Shown piece after piece: positions 43,131 to 58,100 of a stretch of DNA of 64,000 nt; the stretch's first letter is position 1; the number at the start of each line of letters is the position of its first letter. The notes under the pieces were generated by a model, which saw nothing but the letters and a program-made list of their open reading frames with translations, was not told the origin of the DNA and did not search any database. Origin of the DNA: Bolinopsis microptera (Eukaryota; Ctenophora; Tentaculata; Lobata; Bolinopsidae). A program made the translations under genes and the position numbers. Where the stretch lies: the NCBI RefSeq assembly GCF_026151205.1, contig NC_087084.1, forward strand, positions 11,127,453 to 11,191,452, given 5' to 3'.

Positions 43131-46100
43131 TAAAGATAACTTTTTTTTTATGGGGGGGCCCCTCAACCCATGTTATAGTAAAATCTGGAGACAAAAACCC
43201 CCCCCCCCCCCCCCCCCCCCCACCCCCCATCAAAACTTTTTTTGCCAATTTAAAATGGTTTTCGTTTTAATATAGATTGTTGACCAGGATTTTAAAACAT
43301 TGATACCAAAACTAAAACAACATATCAAAAAATAAAAATTTTTTAAAACCAGAAAGGTGGCGGCTCCGTTGGGAGGCGGCGCCTGGCAAAGTTTTTGTTG
43401 GTGTCCATATCGACGGACTTGTGGAGGGAGGGGGGGGGGACTTGGGGCCCCCGGCCCCCCCCAACTCCCCTCCCCCAAACTACGATTTGTAATTACACAC
43501 CGGCCATGGGCCCCCCCCCCCCCACCTCCCATGTTTGTAATGTTGGGTCACAACTTCGCATGGCCCCCGACAGGCAAACCACAAAAACAAAAAAAACTAA
43601 TAATAATGTTTGTGTAAACAAGACAACCAACAAACTTGTAAAGACGATCACTCCACCCCCCGCCGCTTGTAAAATCCATAACATCCCCGAATAAGTATTT
43701 TTCAAAAATTTTGCCAAAGAGGTCCCAGGAACCGACAAATCATATAAATACCCATGAAGTGGGATTTGCGCCCCTTGATGTGCCATTTGTACCCGTTTTT
43801 ACAAATTAACTATGTTTAAAAACTGGCCCCGCCGGCATTATTTTCGTCAAAACGTACGATTTGGAAAACGACCAAACATCAAAAAATTTTTTTCCAACAA
43901 AAGGGATAATTGCGGTGCCTTTTCATTCGAAAACGTTTGAGTGAATAAAGAGCCCTTCATAGTTGTGCGATAAGAATAATTCGGAAAAACACTATTTACT
44001 AATCACAATTTCCTATTTTTTAAGAGCACCCAGCCACCAAACCAGAAAAAATGGGCGTCCCACAGACGCCCCTGGAACCGCTTTGCCCCCCTCTAACACG
44101 AAATGCCCCCCCACCCTCGCTTTTGTTGGGAAACAAGCGTTCGGTCCCCACGCCAAGTTACGACACGGTAAGACCCCTAACATGGAACGCCCTTCAATGG
44201 CCGCCCCTTCTGTTTTTAAAAACAATAAATTGAATAAAATACCCGGGGGTATGGGGTTATAAAAAAGAAACAATAAAACATAAACACGTCCACCCAAAAA
44301 AAACCTCCTGTAAAACGTTTCCCCAGGGCACTTTTAAATAAAAAAAATCCACCCAAAGCTGCAAAGCGCCCCTCCGATTAAAATTTAACAATTATAAATG
44401 TGTGCCCCATTACAAATGTAAATAAATAATTCATATTTTTTTTACTTTTGCGCGGCGTGGGCCTTTAGTTAAAAAAAAAGTATAAAAGTATTTTCAATGT
44501 TCCAATATTTGGTATTAAAACAATGTACCTTTTTTTTGATACAAATAAACCACAAAAAAAATTTGTATTCCCGATTGCACATAAACCTACGCCATTTTAC
44601 CACTTTTTTATATTTTACCCTTACCTTCATTTGTTCAATTGGTCCACCAGGCAACTATTTGTTATTTATTGAATACGTTTACGTTATTTTTAAGAAGCCC
44701 CCCCCCCGCCCTGAATAGTATCAAAACTGAAATAATTACAAAACTTGGCCAAAACTTTTTTTCCTAATCGCAAGCCTCATTTACCCCTCTAGGTTTTAAT
44801 CAAGGGAACTAATTTGCAAGTAAAATTTCAGTAAAAATAGGTCAGACATGTATATTTAAACTTGTGTGGGGCATTTTATCCCGTTTTTTGTATCAACGTG
44901 GTGGAACCCCCCCCCACAATACCCCTGTAGAGATTCTTTTCGACGATACAGGGAGAAGTGCCCCGCGCACTCGTGCGGCCCGGGGCGGGTCCCACCCAAA
45001 ACAACGTAATGAACAATGCCTTTTCACATGAGATTTAAACTGCACCTGTTTATTCAATAATTAATAAACAGTCAAAAACTTACACTTTTTGCAAGTTGAG
45101 ATCTAAAAAGCCGCACGTATTTTATATCATAGAAAAATAAATTTTGCAACAAACTTAACCTATATCTTATTATAAACATCCAGCCAGCCCCCATGGGTCA
45201 ATTTAGCAAAAATTTATATAAAAAAATAATGATTATTTGGGAAATCAAATTATTTTAAATTTAAAAGCCACTCTACTACAACTCGAACCCTTGTAGCGCC
45301 GGCCCGCGAATCAAACTATTGGCCGCCGGCCCGGCCCTGCGCAATCAAAAAATAAATATTCCTCCTTCGCAACCACCTTTCACCCGTAAAATCGGCCACA
45401 AAAAAGGACTGGGCCCCACCACGCCCAAAGCCTGGGGAATGAATTTTGAACACAAATCGTGGAAAATTTTATCCAAGCACATCACTGACTGATTCCCCCC
45501 CCTCAACTTGAACCCTTTGTTATATAGCGGCCCCCACAATAATGGAAAACAATGCGCGCCAAATCCTATTTTTCGCAGGGCTTCGGCCCGGAACCCCCCA
45601 CCTAATGGTTTTTCCATGCCACCTTAACCCAAGGGTGGTGGCCTTTTCCGCGCCAGTATGGGTTGGGCCGCCGGCTTGTTTTCACAAGTCAAGAAAAGCC
45701 CCGTTAGGCCCCGGTGCGGGGCGCGCCCAACGCAAAATCGCAAGGGCCCACTTTTTTCTTGGGAGAAAAGCCAACTTAATGGTGGCCAAAATTCTTTTGA
45801 CGGATGTTTAACCTCTTTTTAAAATTTTCTTCGAAGTAGCGCGCCGCCGACTACTTTACTCCGAAATGGGGAAAAGTGGGCTTAAAAAGTAGCGCCGTCA
45901 AACCCCGAGGTCCCCCCCAAGAAGACCATAAACCAATGGTCCCCCCCCCCCCAAAATTTCAATCACTTCCACACTCCCCCGACCTATTTGAGTGAATTTT
46001 TAGAGCCCATTAGCGCCGACCGGCCCGATAACCATACAAAAATAAAATTTTTAATAACCCAAATTAACGCCCGCCCACACTGCGCACACCGCAAAAGATT

Positions 46101-49100
46101 ATTTATAAAAATTTTAATGGGTTCCCCACCCAACACGACCTTGACTAAACGGGGTCCCCGAAAATTTAGACCATTGGTTTAATTGAAATTTTCCCCTGGG
46201 CCCCGGCAGGCCTGCGGGCTAAACATTCTCCCGTAGCCACGTGGCCCATAATCGAGAAAGGGGGCCCGTGCCCCATGGGAAAGAAATCGGCGCGCCCGCC
46301 ATACTTCGAAGAAAATTTTAGAACGAGTAACATTTCCGTCCAACGTGCAAAACGGACCAAGAAAAATTGTTGAAGAAACGAATTAACGGTAAATGATTGA
46401 CAACCGACCCCCTTTAAATATGCCCGTATAGTTTTAATTAAGCGATTAAAAAAGCGGTACTTTTTTGAAAATGGATTCAAAAAATAAAAACGCCCCCGCC
46501 CCCCCCCCCCCCCCCCCTAAATTAAGTTCATTTTCCTTTTTTCCTAATCCCTTACCTGGGGAAACCCCCAGGTTTTTTGACCCAATGTTTAATGGGCCCC
46601 CGGGCCTACCTTCGAAGGAAAAATTTAGAAACGACAGATTAAAAAAAAAAACAACATCCGTACCCCCCCCAAGAACCCCCAGGCCTTATTATATTATAAA
46701 GTTTCAATAATCCCGAATAGAGATTAATGGCTGAAAATGAACAGCGAAGCGCCCCGCCCCAGATAAATTTCTAATTGGTCCTTTTCCCCCTTAATAATAA
46801 AGCATTATTATCGGGGTCCTCCGGACGAAGTTTTCCCATTAAAGTCGGTTAAAAAATGGTAAAATACGCTTAAATTTTTACAAAAATTTACACAAGCCTT
46901 TTAACTTCTTCGAACTAAAACGTTTTTTTTTTTTTGTTTATTATCAAATTTAGAACTACTAACACTAGCTCCCTGAGGGCAAAAGCCCCCGGTGGTCCCT
47001 CCCAGTATATAACACAACGGTCAAAAGCCCCCTTATAAATAATACCTTATAATCTATTTATCACTTAAACCTGGTATTTTGTTGGTTAAAAAGTTTTTTA
47101 ATTCAGTAAAAATTATGGTGGCAAAGGATTTGGTTTTTTTGTTGAAAATAATTTTCCTGCCCGTTAAGAAAACCACCTATTTTCCTATCCAAATAGCAAG
47201 GTTTTTTAATAAACAAAAAGAAAAAACTTACTCATAATCAGTACAAGCCCCCCGAATAGTAGAATAAACCAATTTTAATTTTAACTTTTAATTAAAAAAC
47301 AAAGGATACACAAATCGTTTTCTGGACTCTAGAATTTCCAGTTGAAATTGTAAAAAAAAGGGTTTTTACAAAGAAAAAAGACAAAAGAATGGAAGAAAAA
47401 ACCGTACCCCTAATTGTTTGCCCCAAAACAAATCCCTGCTGCTCCTCCCCCGTTCCCCCCCCCACGTCCTCAAATAATTTACTCGCAATTAAAAAAAAAA
47501 TAAAAAAAGCGCACATACTTAAAATTAAGACCCATATATAAAAAAAAGTTGTCTTGAACAGCCAAAATATTAAATTGGTTACCAAACTTTGTTCGCCCCG
47601 GTATAAATTTTAATCCCTTTAAAACCGATTTAAAGCAGCTCAAAGATAATACCCCTTAATTGATAACTAACCCTCACTAAAACAAAACAAGAAAATACAT
47701 GCTACGAACTTAGCTGTAAGTTCAGGAAATTCTATCATGTTGTTTATTTTTTTTATTGATTGAAAAATATGTAGAAAAATTTTGGCTTGATAACGGTTAG
47801 GTTTAAAGCCCCTTGCCTAAATTGTGGTTTTAACAAATGCTAAAAAGCAGGAAAATTTAGACCGGAAATGGATTATTTATTTAGCCTTACAATACCTCGC
47901 CTTAACAAACAAACCATTTTGTATTTTTAGTGTATAAAACAAAAAGCCTCCCTAAAACCAATGATGCCCTAAGGTTTTACGTCCCCCCGCCATAATGGGA
48001 TTCAAACAGGCTAAAAATAACCATGTATTACCATATTAACCTTTAGCGAAAATCAAGTCCTCAATCTCAACCAATACACCTGTATAAAAAGACACAATGA
48101 AATAAATAATCGGGACTTAATTATTATACTATTATAAAATAATTCCCCCCCTCAAACCTTTTAAATACCAAAAATATATAAAGCCAATTGGAAATTAATA
48201 ATTAAACACATATTATACATTAACTTTTTAAACGCAATTGAAAAAATGGTAAAAAAAGACGCCCTTTTGGTTGGGATTTAGTAGCCCAACAGTTTTTTTT
48301 TTTTTAATTAACGTGCCATCAACCTTTTTAAATTATTTGAAAGTCCCACCACCGCTATCGCCCTCTTTAATCTCCACTCTCCGTAAACCTAAGCAAATAT
48401 CAAAAACCTGGAATGTAAAAATGTATAACGCAACTTTACGGAGGAAACTAAAAAAAATTTCGCATAAATTTACTAAAAGTGCGTAATTTTTAATGTAAAA
48501 TTTAAGGTTTAGCACAGAGCCAACAAAATTATTAGTAATTAAAAACAAAACGGAAATCCCTCGCGCTGTAAGTTTCCAACTGCCATTTTATCACAGAAAT
48601 TAAACGGTGGTAATATCCCCCAAACAGCCGGCCTTTGTTTTTCCGGGTCAGTAATGAATAGAAACATTATGTTTTTAGTATTTTCCCAGTTATTTTGAAG
48701 GGCGGCTATTTCAAACAAAACCCCCCCCCCCAGGAAAACCCCGGGGACATTTTCCATTGTGGTTATTTAAAAAAATAATGAACTTTATTATGAAAAACGA
48801 ATTTTTTGTTATTTTGTGCCAAAAACAAATCGAAAGTCCAGTTTTTCATTGAAGAAATCGAAAAACTAGGGCGCCCATAAGAAAAGAATTACCAATAATC
48901 TTATATCCCTAAAAAAAGGAGACGGGTTTTTTATTTTTTTTAAGAAAAAAAACCTCTTTACCCACCACACAAACTGCCATACCATTTTTTCCACATCCCC
49001 TGAAATCTCAACACCAAAAACCCACTCAACCACGACCCCACACCTCGGACACGGAACACCATTAAAACCCCCTGTTTAGAAAAACACACTGAAAAACACT

Positions 49101-52100
49101 ATTCAGTTTATTCACGTGGTAAAATATTTGACCTATGAACCACAATAATTTGGACATAACGTAGACACTATTGCAAAGGGGGCGGGGGGGCCCCGGCCCA
49201 GGGAAAGCGCACACCTCGAAGAAACCCAAAACCCGGTGTGAGAGTAACTTTTTCTTGGTAGATAAAGTTTTACAGTTGTTTTGGTATTAATGCTGGGAAG
49301 CAAGCCCACAGTGCTCCCTTTATCCAATCATACGAAAAGACTACGGTTAAGGGTCCCCTCCTCCCGTGGGTAGCCCTGGAGTAATAGATGCCTGGCAGGT
49401 GAAAGTCCCAGTCCCCTCCCGGTGTTGCCGGAATATTTGCCCGCCATCCGGCGCAAGGAAGGAGCGGCAGCCGCAGCAGCTGTGAGGGGCCCCACCGGAA
49501 AGTGACGTATTTGGTATTCTGCAAGGGAGGAAGTTCCCCCAGAGCGGTAAATCTGTAGGAAAAGGTTGGAAGGTGGTTAAAGAAGGGGAAAATAAGGAAA
49601 AAATAAAAAAAGTTAGGAAAAGGAATTTAGACCCCTAAAAATTAACCTTAATCCACGATAAGTCCCCCCTCCTTGAAAACACATCCCCGTTTTTTTTTTT
49701 AATAACGTAAATATATTTTAATCATTGAGTTTAACTATTAATTACTACAGCTGCCCTCAAACGTAGAAAAATGGGCAATGCAATTACGGGAAGGTAGCTA
49801 TTTCGTGACACAGCGTCTCATTTGGGACCCCTCATGTTTTACAGTTTAATACAATCCAAATATGACAAGGACCTTCCGGCCCATAAAAAGAGATAAATTA
49901 ATCAATGGCTTATGTGGTATTGACCAACCGGAAAAAATCCACCCGTTTTTTTTGTTTGGTAAATACCTTATCCCTCACTGTGTTTCCCCCCTAAATAACC
50001 CCACCATAAACGTTTTTTTTTTTCCACTTACCCTTTTCTTTGAAATAAAAAACCCATCAAACTTAAGTTTTTGTGCCCTTTAGAAAAATGAAAACCCGTG
50101 TCCCCATTTTACAGCCAAGGAATTCCCCGCCTCCAAAAAAATCCCAATATAAAATATGGTAAAAAATTTTTTGCCCACACAAAACCATATGTTAGTTAAA
50201 TTCTGGAAAGGTTTTCAGACATTTTCAAGTGAGAAGGTTTAACCATTTTGAAATATTGGGAATAAGGGTTAACATATGAAGTGAATAAGGGTATTAACCA
50301 ATTTGGAAATGGTAAAAATAAAAGCTTTTTTAAACTAGATTTAATGGTAAGGGGCCAACCACTAAAAACCTTAACAACTGGTAATGGAATTGGCCTAAAG
50401 ACCCCGGTTAACTGCAAATAGAAAATTTTTAAAACACTAATTTTTATGGGAAAACTTAATTTAACCAAATCTATTACAAATCATATTAAATCCAAAGGTG
50501 GTTTTTAATTCAGTCCCCCACGAAAACAACCTGGCTGAAAAGCCTGTGTGGTTAAAACCCCAGGTTAATGTTATACGTTATTAAATTAACTCCGATGGAA
50601 AGAAATCAGTAGTTACATTTTTTAAAACCGCCTTCAGGAACTTAATAATTTCCGAAAAAATCTACCGAAAATCGAGGGAATAAATAATTCCCCCCTTAAC
50701 CCAAAATTGAACTAAATCTTCCTCCCTCTCCACCGGCCCCGATGGTCAGTAACAATCTTCTTATCAGCAAATTAAACCCAACATTTTCCGTAAACCGTTC
50801 TGAAGGGAAGCTTTAAGAGAGAGGCCCAAAATGGGTAAAACATCATACCCTCCTTAAATTCCCCAGCGCAACAGCAAACTCGCTCCATCTTTCCCAAAGT
50901 ATTTGATCCCTGTGTAGGCCGTCCAGTTAGACCCCCCACCGCCCACACGTAATTATGGACAAGGTCCCTACCCCCAGAGGGGGGGGGTTGGGGTATCGTT
51001 TACCCCTGGAAAGGGAAGGGTGGTGGGTTTTTTTATTTCTATACAGGTTTATAACAGGTACGGTCCACACAAAACTTTATAAATTTTAGAAGAGGATGGG
51101 GGGAAATTAAAATTTAGGGAAACCGAAAGGTTTAAACCGGAACCCTTGTTAAAGGCATAACGTAGTTTTAAAAGAGAAAGTTTGGGACCAAATGAAAAAT
51201 GAACCAGTCAGAAAACAGGGGGTTGGGCCGGAAAAAATTGAAAACTGGATAAAAAAAGCCAACTGTGCTTTTACCACCCTCCCATCTTTAGAAAAAAGCG
51301 AGGAATATGGGTCAAAGTAAACCACCCAGCCAAGCTGAAGGTGGGAAAAAGTTTTTTTTTAACGGAAACGATAGTTTCTTTATCGGGTTTTCCCCAAATA
51401 AACCTATCAACCCATTTCCCCCTCACGTGCCAGGTTAAAAGAGGGTGAGTTTATTTATTCCATGGAACAGTATATTTTTCGAATGGTTTCCTGCACCTTG
51501 AGGTGAAAACGTTTGGTGGTGTTTGTAGTAATCCCCGTAAAATGACTTGGTGGCGTGCAAGCACGATCAAGGTTTTATTTCCCCCACCAAAATATTTTGG
51601 AAAGTGTGGGGCGCTATTTTTTTAAATAAACGATAGTTTGTTGTAAAGATTTTTTTGAAGGGATTTCGCCCCTTGCCCGCAAGCCGCCCGCACCACGCCG
51701 CTGGAACCCAATATGGTTGGCCTTATTTTATGCCGGAGAAAACAAAACATATTTTTGACAAAGCCCAATGTTGGCCAGCCATTAAGAGACGACGCCCGCG
51801 CGGAGTTTTCGAACTAATCTAAAGGAGAAAAAAAAAACTAAACGGTCCACCCCCGCCATTCCATAACATGAAGGTTACAAAAAAATCGGCCCCCGTTATT
51901 ATCCCAAAAACTTTCTCCTCCCCACTCCTTCATCCAAAACCGCAACAAGCCCATCAATTGAGAAATACACGCATTTGTTTTCTGTATTATTTTTTTCCCG
52001 CCTTTGAATTTGAACCAGATAAGTCCGTCCCCACAAGGGAAAATGGGACTTCACCCTTTTTCCCCCTCAGATTTTTTCAAAGATATCCTGCGGCCATATT

Positions 52101-53013
52101 CAGGGTGCCGAACATGGGAAAAAATCTGTTTTGTTGGTCCCCCCGCATCCTAACTCCCCCATCCATTACTGTCTTGGTATTTAGGTTCGCCCGCCGGCCC
52201 AAGATTTCCCAGTGAATTCTTTGGATTTTCTTGAAATATAAATCACTCTTAAAAAATATTGACGTGGGAATTTGATTTTTTATAAAATCGAGTGGGGTTT
52301 TGGGAAGAAAATAGAGACCACGCCCCGAAGCCTAGGTCCCCCCCCCCCCCAACAATAGTTAAAAAAGGCTGCAAATGAATCCCATGGAAATATTAGGAAA
52401 GCCAAGTTATACTAAAAAAATGGTTAAATTTTTCAAACCAGGTAAAAGTAAATGTTTTTCTGAAACCATGGAAAGTTAAGAATCGATACCCCTGTAGAAT
52501 CAGGTATCCAGTGGCGATAACTGGGTTTTTGGTGAGAACCAACCAAAATTTCTTTTGGAACCCGTTCCCCCCCTCGGTGCCTTTTTTGGTTGGAATTGCC
52601 TTTGCCATTTTTTATGGTTTCCCCTAAAAAAAACAACAAAGATTTTAATTTATTAAATTTTGCTCCCAGTGTGGGGGGGTAAATGTTTTTTGAAGGTCCC
52701 TTATCTGAATTCGATAGAGGATTTTTTATAAATGCGACCCAAATATCTAGTCAGTTTCAAATTAATTACACTCTCAACCAACTCAAATTATTCCCCCCCC
52801 CGTGGTCCCAGTGGGGAAACTCCCCCAGCAAGCTTTTTGCCGGGTGAGCTAAACAAAAACAAATTTGTTTCGGTAAAAGGGATTGGGCGAAATCCCAAGA
52901 ATAAAACAACCAGCAAATTTTTAAGTAAAAATTAAGGTTGAAAGTTTGGAAATGAAAACTACAATTTTCTGAACAACTCCGAAAACCCACTGCAGGTAAT
53001 ATTAAGGGGGGTT

Positions 53014-53061
<48 letters not shown>

Positions 53062-55100
53062 GGGGGGGGGGGGGGGGGGCCCCAAGTGATAATTTTTGTT
53101 AGATAAATTTTAGAATGGAATAAATCCACCACGAAAAAGTTGGATGGGACATTTCTAAACACAAAATTTTTACATTTATCCCTCCAAAAAAAAATAATCC
53201 CCCAGTAAAAAAATTTCCCTGGGCACAATATTTTGGAAGATTAAACATTTATTTGTAGATAAAAATGTGATAATTTTGGGTAGATTATTTGTCAATGGGA
53301 TAATATCCAACGAAAGAAAAATTCTACAAAATACTACAAAATTTAAATACATTTTAATCTCCAAAAATTTTCATTTCAGTAAGAATAAATTTTCTGGCAA
53401 CATATTTGAGATATACCATTTTATAGTTAGATAAATGTAGATATTTTGAAGATTATTGTTAATGGAAAATAAATTTTTAACGAAAAAAAGGGTGGTAATG
53501 AAACAATATCCAAATTCTAACAAATATCCACTTGGCCCCTGGGGTGGCCGGGCCCCCCCCCCCCCCCCCCCCCCCAAATATAAGTAATGAAAACGGTAAA
53601 TGAAAAAGGTAATAAAAAACTTTACTAAAACCAATCCTTCCTTTGTAATAGTATAATCAATTAGTATTTTAACCAGTTTTGAAGGTAAGGGAGTGGCATG
53701 TAGTGAAAAGTGCATTGAAATGTTAGGAATTAAGTATTTAAGTAAACATAAAAAAAATAAGTTTAATTTCCTAATAAAGAAAAGGGCCCCACTTTACTTC
53801 CCCCCCAGGATTCTAAAAACATTCTCTTCCGAAGATGGGTGGAAAGGCCCCCTGGTTTTTTTGGGGGGGTTCCCTTTGGGTCCCCCCCAAACCTTGCCCT
53901 CCCCTTTTTAATTTGTGGATTCAAGTGCGGTTACATACAGTGCCTTTTCGAGTAAGCGCACTGGTTTGTCTGAGGAAAAAGGGTATGTGATGGGGGGGGT
54001 GTGGAAGTGTATTATCAGCTTTAAAAAACGGTTATTTTGAACCAGTTATATTTGTAAAAGGGGAAACAACACTTGGGACAATGTTATTTTTAAATTTTTA
54101 AAAAGTTTTTTGGGTATTTGAGTCAGGTGTTAGAGTAAGGGAAAGAAAGTCCCATCCCCACTTGTTTTTTAATTTAAATTTTGTTTCAGGTGGTGGGTGG
54201 GCGGCGTAGTAGAGAAGGTCCCCCATCCCAAAAGGTGGGTTTTTTAAAATTTTAAAGTTTTGTTTTTTCCCCAGGTTTTTGAAGGAGAGGTGAGTGCGGG
54301 AGTACCCAATTCCCCCCAAAATTTGGTTTTTATTTTAATTAAGTTTTTTATTCAAGTTTGGACCCACACAAAAGAAAGGAGATTTTTGGGTATAAAACCT
54401 CTTTGAGGGATTCCCCGGGCTTTCTCCCCCAACTAAACAAGTTTGTGGCCATAGCCAAAAAGGTACAAAGCCTAAATTTTTTTTTTACTTATTTTCCTCT
54501 TTTTGATACCTGATAAAAAAATCTTTGTTAAAATGATTTGATTTTATTATCTTTGACCTTTTAGATCTTCAACACCCCATTTTGAGACTTGTATCAAAGC
54601 AAAGTTTTTAAAAGGTGAATAAAAAAAAAAAGATAGTTTTAAAAAGTAAAAAGGTGTCAGGATTTTTAATAAATATCTGCTGGAATAGGGGAAACCTAAG
54701 ATTTAATCTGATAATGGATTAAAATCGTAAAAAGTTAACAAATATTTTACTCGTTTAAACCCAATACAGCTTTTATCACAGCGACAAGTAAAAAAAAAGT
54801 CCAAAAGCAGTGCTACTGCCTTTTGGTTGTGTTTCTCAACAACAATCCACTGAAAACTCCCCCAAGTGTGGGGCCCTCCTACAATATAAAAAAAGAGCGG
54901 ATCGAATTTAATGTTATAAAACTGGATGTACAATCAGATTAAATTCAAACAAGAGACAGTAGGTCACTGGTGAAAAGGTTGGTAATATCTACAAAAATCA
55001 TAAATGAGGTAAAAAGGGGGGGGGGGGCAACAATAATTCATAATGTTTTGGGCGGCATGCATCCCCTAGTAAACTTCGGACTACAGGTTCCCCACACCCA
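43131..55100. other. Low-quality assembly, homopolymer-inflated
   Basis: Beginning with runs such as C at about 43199-43221, homopolymers of 6 to 25 bases appear every few tens of bases. Reading frames break constantly, and no domain or splice pattern survives. Some stretches (49110-49530, 50200-50560) look closer to natural sequence but give no recognisable protein. G and C runs peak at 53019-53080 and 53552-53575. The ORFs here should be treated as noise. Confidence 0.8.
53100..53480. repeat. Degenerate tandem repeat inside low-quality sequence
   Basis: Phrases such as TTAGATAAATTTTAGAATGG, TGTAGATAAAAATGTGATAA and TTAGATAAATGTAGATATTT, each followed by AATGGRATAA and AACGAAA-like text, recur at about 180-base spacing. 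This is consistent with about three noisy copies of one unit. Confidence 0.4.
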
Positions 55101-58100
55101 CTAATATATTAAATCCACCTGTAAGTGGCCGTATTCTTGGGTTTTTTATATATCTGGTGTTTTATTACTTGTTTTGTGATGGGAAAACAATAAACAAATT
55201 TTGAGGAATGAAAATCCAAAAATATATCTATATTTTAGAAAAGAAATCATTGGAAAGAAATCCGTTGGGGGGTTTAAAAGAAAAAACTGGATTATCAATA
55301 AACCATTCAGGGGCCTGTGGGGGTTCCCCCCCAGGGGGGGGGGGGGGGGGGGGGGGGGGGAAAGGAGGGGTTTCCCCCCCCCCGCCCCCTTTTTTTTTTG
55401 AAAGGGTTTTGAACCTAAAATTTTTTTGTCGAAAAATTCCCCTTTTTTATAGAAAAAAAAATATTTTTTTGGGGGGGGGGGCCCCCCCCCCACTTTTTTT
55501 AAAAAAAATTAAAAAAAGGTTTTAAAAACCCCTAATTAATTTTTTAAATTTAAAAATTCCCAGGTTTTAAAAAAGTTTAAAATTTTTTAACAAAAAAATT
55601 TAAAATTTTTTGGGTTTTAAAAAATTGAAAAAATGGAGGGGGAATATTCTAAACTATTTTTTTATTTTTTTAGGCCCCATGCTTTTGGGTATTTTTTTTC
55701 CCATTACCCCCTTTTACGGGGTTTAGGAAAAAATAGGAATGCCCAGACAAGAAAAAAACAGTAAAATAACATAGGTAACAATTTTTAAAAAAAAGATAAA
55801 ATTTTTGACCATTACAATAATAAATTTTAAATTCCCATAGAATTATAAACACAAATTCCCCAAAAAAAATAATTTTTTAAAAAAAAACAGTTTTTCCCTT
55901 TTCCCGGCCCCCCCAACACTGAAAAAATGGGGGCTTTTGATAATCTAAATTTAAAATTTTAAACAGTGGAACAAAAATCTTTTAAAAAAAATTTTAAAAA
56001 ACTGAAAAAAAATTCTAATGAGGGGTTTTTCTAAAAATTTTTATCGTTTTTAAACAAAATTTCCCCCCGTGCCCCCCCCCAAAATTTAAAAAAAAAATTT
56101 TTTACAAAATTTAAAAAATAGTGGTCTAAAAAATTTTTTTCCCATAAAAGTTCCCTCAAAAAAAGAGCCCCCCAAAAAATTTTTTGCCCCACGAAAAAAT
56201 TATATTAAAAAATTTTAAAAAAAGGAGTCACGCCCCCCCCCCCCCAAAAAGATTTTCAATGAAAAAAAGTTATCGCCCCCCAAAACAATTTTTTTTTCCC
56301 CCCAAATAAATTTTAAAAAATAACAAAATTAAAAAACCCCGTGCCCCCAATGAAAGAAAAAAAATTTTACAGGTTGGTTTTATACGGTAATAACGAAAAA
56401 AAAGAATTTTGAGGTTCCCCAATTTTTAAAAATTTTACTTTATATCTTTAAAAACCCCCTGAAAATAAAAAGGCCCCCCTATCAATTAAAAAAATTTTCA
56501 CTAAAAAGTGGCAGCCGAGTCCTTATCGTCCCCGTTCAAAATTATTTTAGAACTTCAAACTGGTAATACAAAATTTTAACACCCCAAAAACGGTTTTTTT
56601 GGGGAAAAATTCCATTAAATAAACAAAACTACATCATTAAATTCAGTAATGAAAAAATGATTTTTTTCCTCAATAAACTTTTTTTCCCCCGGAAACCATT
56701 CCAAAATTGTCCCCAAACAAGGGAGGGCCTTTTTAACCTTTTTAGGGCCAAAAAACAACTGGCTTAAAAAAAGCACAAATCCTTCCCCATACGGGACCCC
56801 CTAAAAAATTCCCCCTGGAACCCCTGGGTCCACTTTAAAAAACGCAACAGCTAAAAAATTGGCCAAATATGAAAAAGAACAAATTTCCCCCAAACAAAAC
56901 CGGGAAAAAAACCCAGGTCAAGACCCCAAACATCAACCCCCCGAGCCCGTAAAAAAATTTTCAAAAAAAGACCCCAGAAATATCAAAAACCCGGGGGCCA
57001 GTGCCGACCCCCCCCCCCGAAGAGGAAAAAACAAACAAAAAAAAACCCGCCCCGGGGAAAAATTTTTTGGGCCCCCTCTAAGATACCGCCAAAGGGGAAA
57101 ATTTTTTTAAAGCCCAAAACCAAAACCCCCCCCAAACCCTGGGCCCTGGGAAAAATCCCCAGGTACAAAAATAGGAGAAGGGGGCGAGGTTTAAAAATTA
57201 AGGAAGTTTTTTTTTGGGAACCCTGTTTTTCAACGCCCCGCTGTTAAACCCTACCCCCTTCCCCGCCCCTTTCCCCTTGACCCCCCATCTAGCCCTTAAC
57301 CAGTCCCCCCCCCCCCCCCCCCCACCGTTTTCCCCAAAAATTTTTAAAAGAAGCCCCCAGAAAAAAACCCCCAAGCCCCCGGGGTAAACCCGGGGGGGTA
57401 TTGAAAATTTTTTCCTGGCAAAAGGTCCATGAAAGCCCCCCTAAAAACAACCCCCCCTTCATGAAAAACCCCTGGCCAAAGGGGTTTTTCAAGGGTTTTC
57501 CCCTTTTCGAAAAAAAACCATTCACAAATTGAAAAGAAAGGAGCAAAAATCCCTCACACCCAACGGCTAAGCCGGTAAAAAAAAACCTCGGGGGCCCCCA
57601 GTTTAATCCGATAACGAAAAATTGCAAATTGACCCGGGCTAAAATTTTTTCCCCCCTAGAAAAAACCCCCGGGGTCCACTGAATGGGGGCCAAACAAAAT
57701 AGAGAGAGCCTGTGGAACAACCCCACCGGCCCTTTTTCCAAGCTTGCCTAAAAAAACGGGAAAAAGGAGCCTTTGGCCCCGACCCTAGTTTGGGCACAGA
57801 CCCCATGCCCCAAATCTTGGTAGTAAAAAAAAAAAAGGTTTTTAAAAAGGGGAAAAAAAAAGGGAGAAATCGACATTCCCCGGGCTGCCCTTAAAAATAA
57901 ACCCAATCCCCGCAGAGGTAAAAAAAATCAACTCCCCAAAGAAGCGGGCAGGATGCCCCCCAGAAGGGCCGACCCCTTTGGGGAAAAAACAAAAACCCTC
58001 CAATGGCTAACACCATCTAGAAAAGCAAAAGGGGGGGGTTTTTTTAAACTGACTAAAAGAATGTTTCCCCATTTCAACTTTAGGACCCCCCCCCAAGGAA

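Noticed and set aside
53019-53080. G-quadruplex regulatory element
   Set aside because: It lies inside the corrupted region; run length cannot be trusted.
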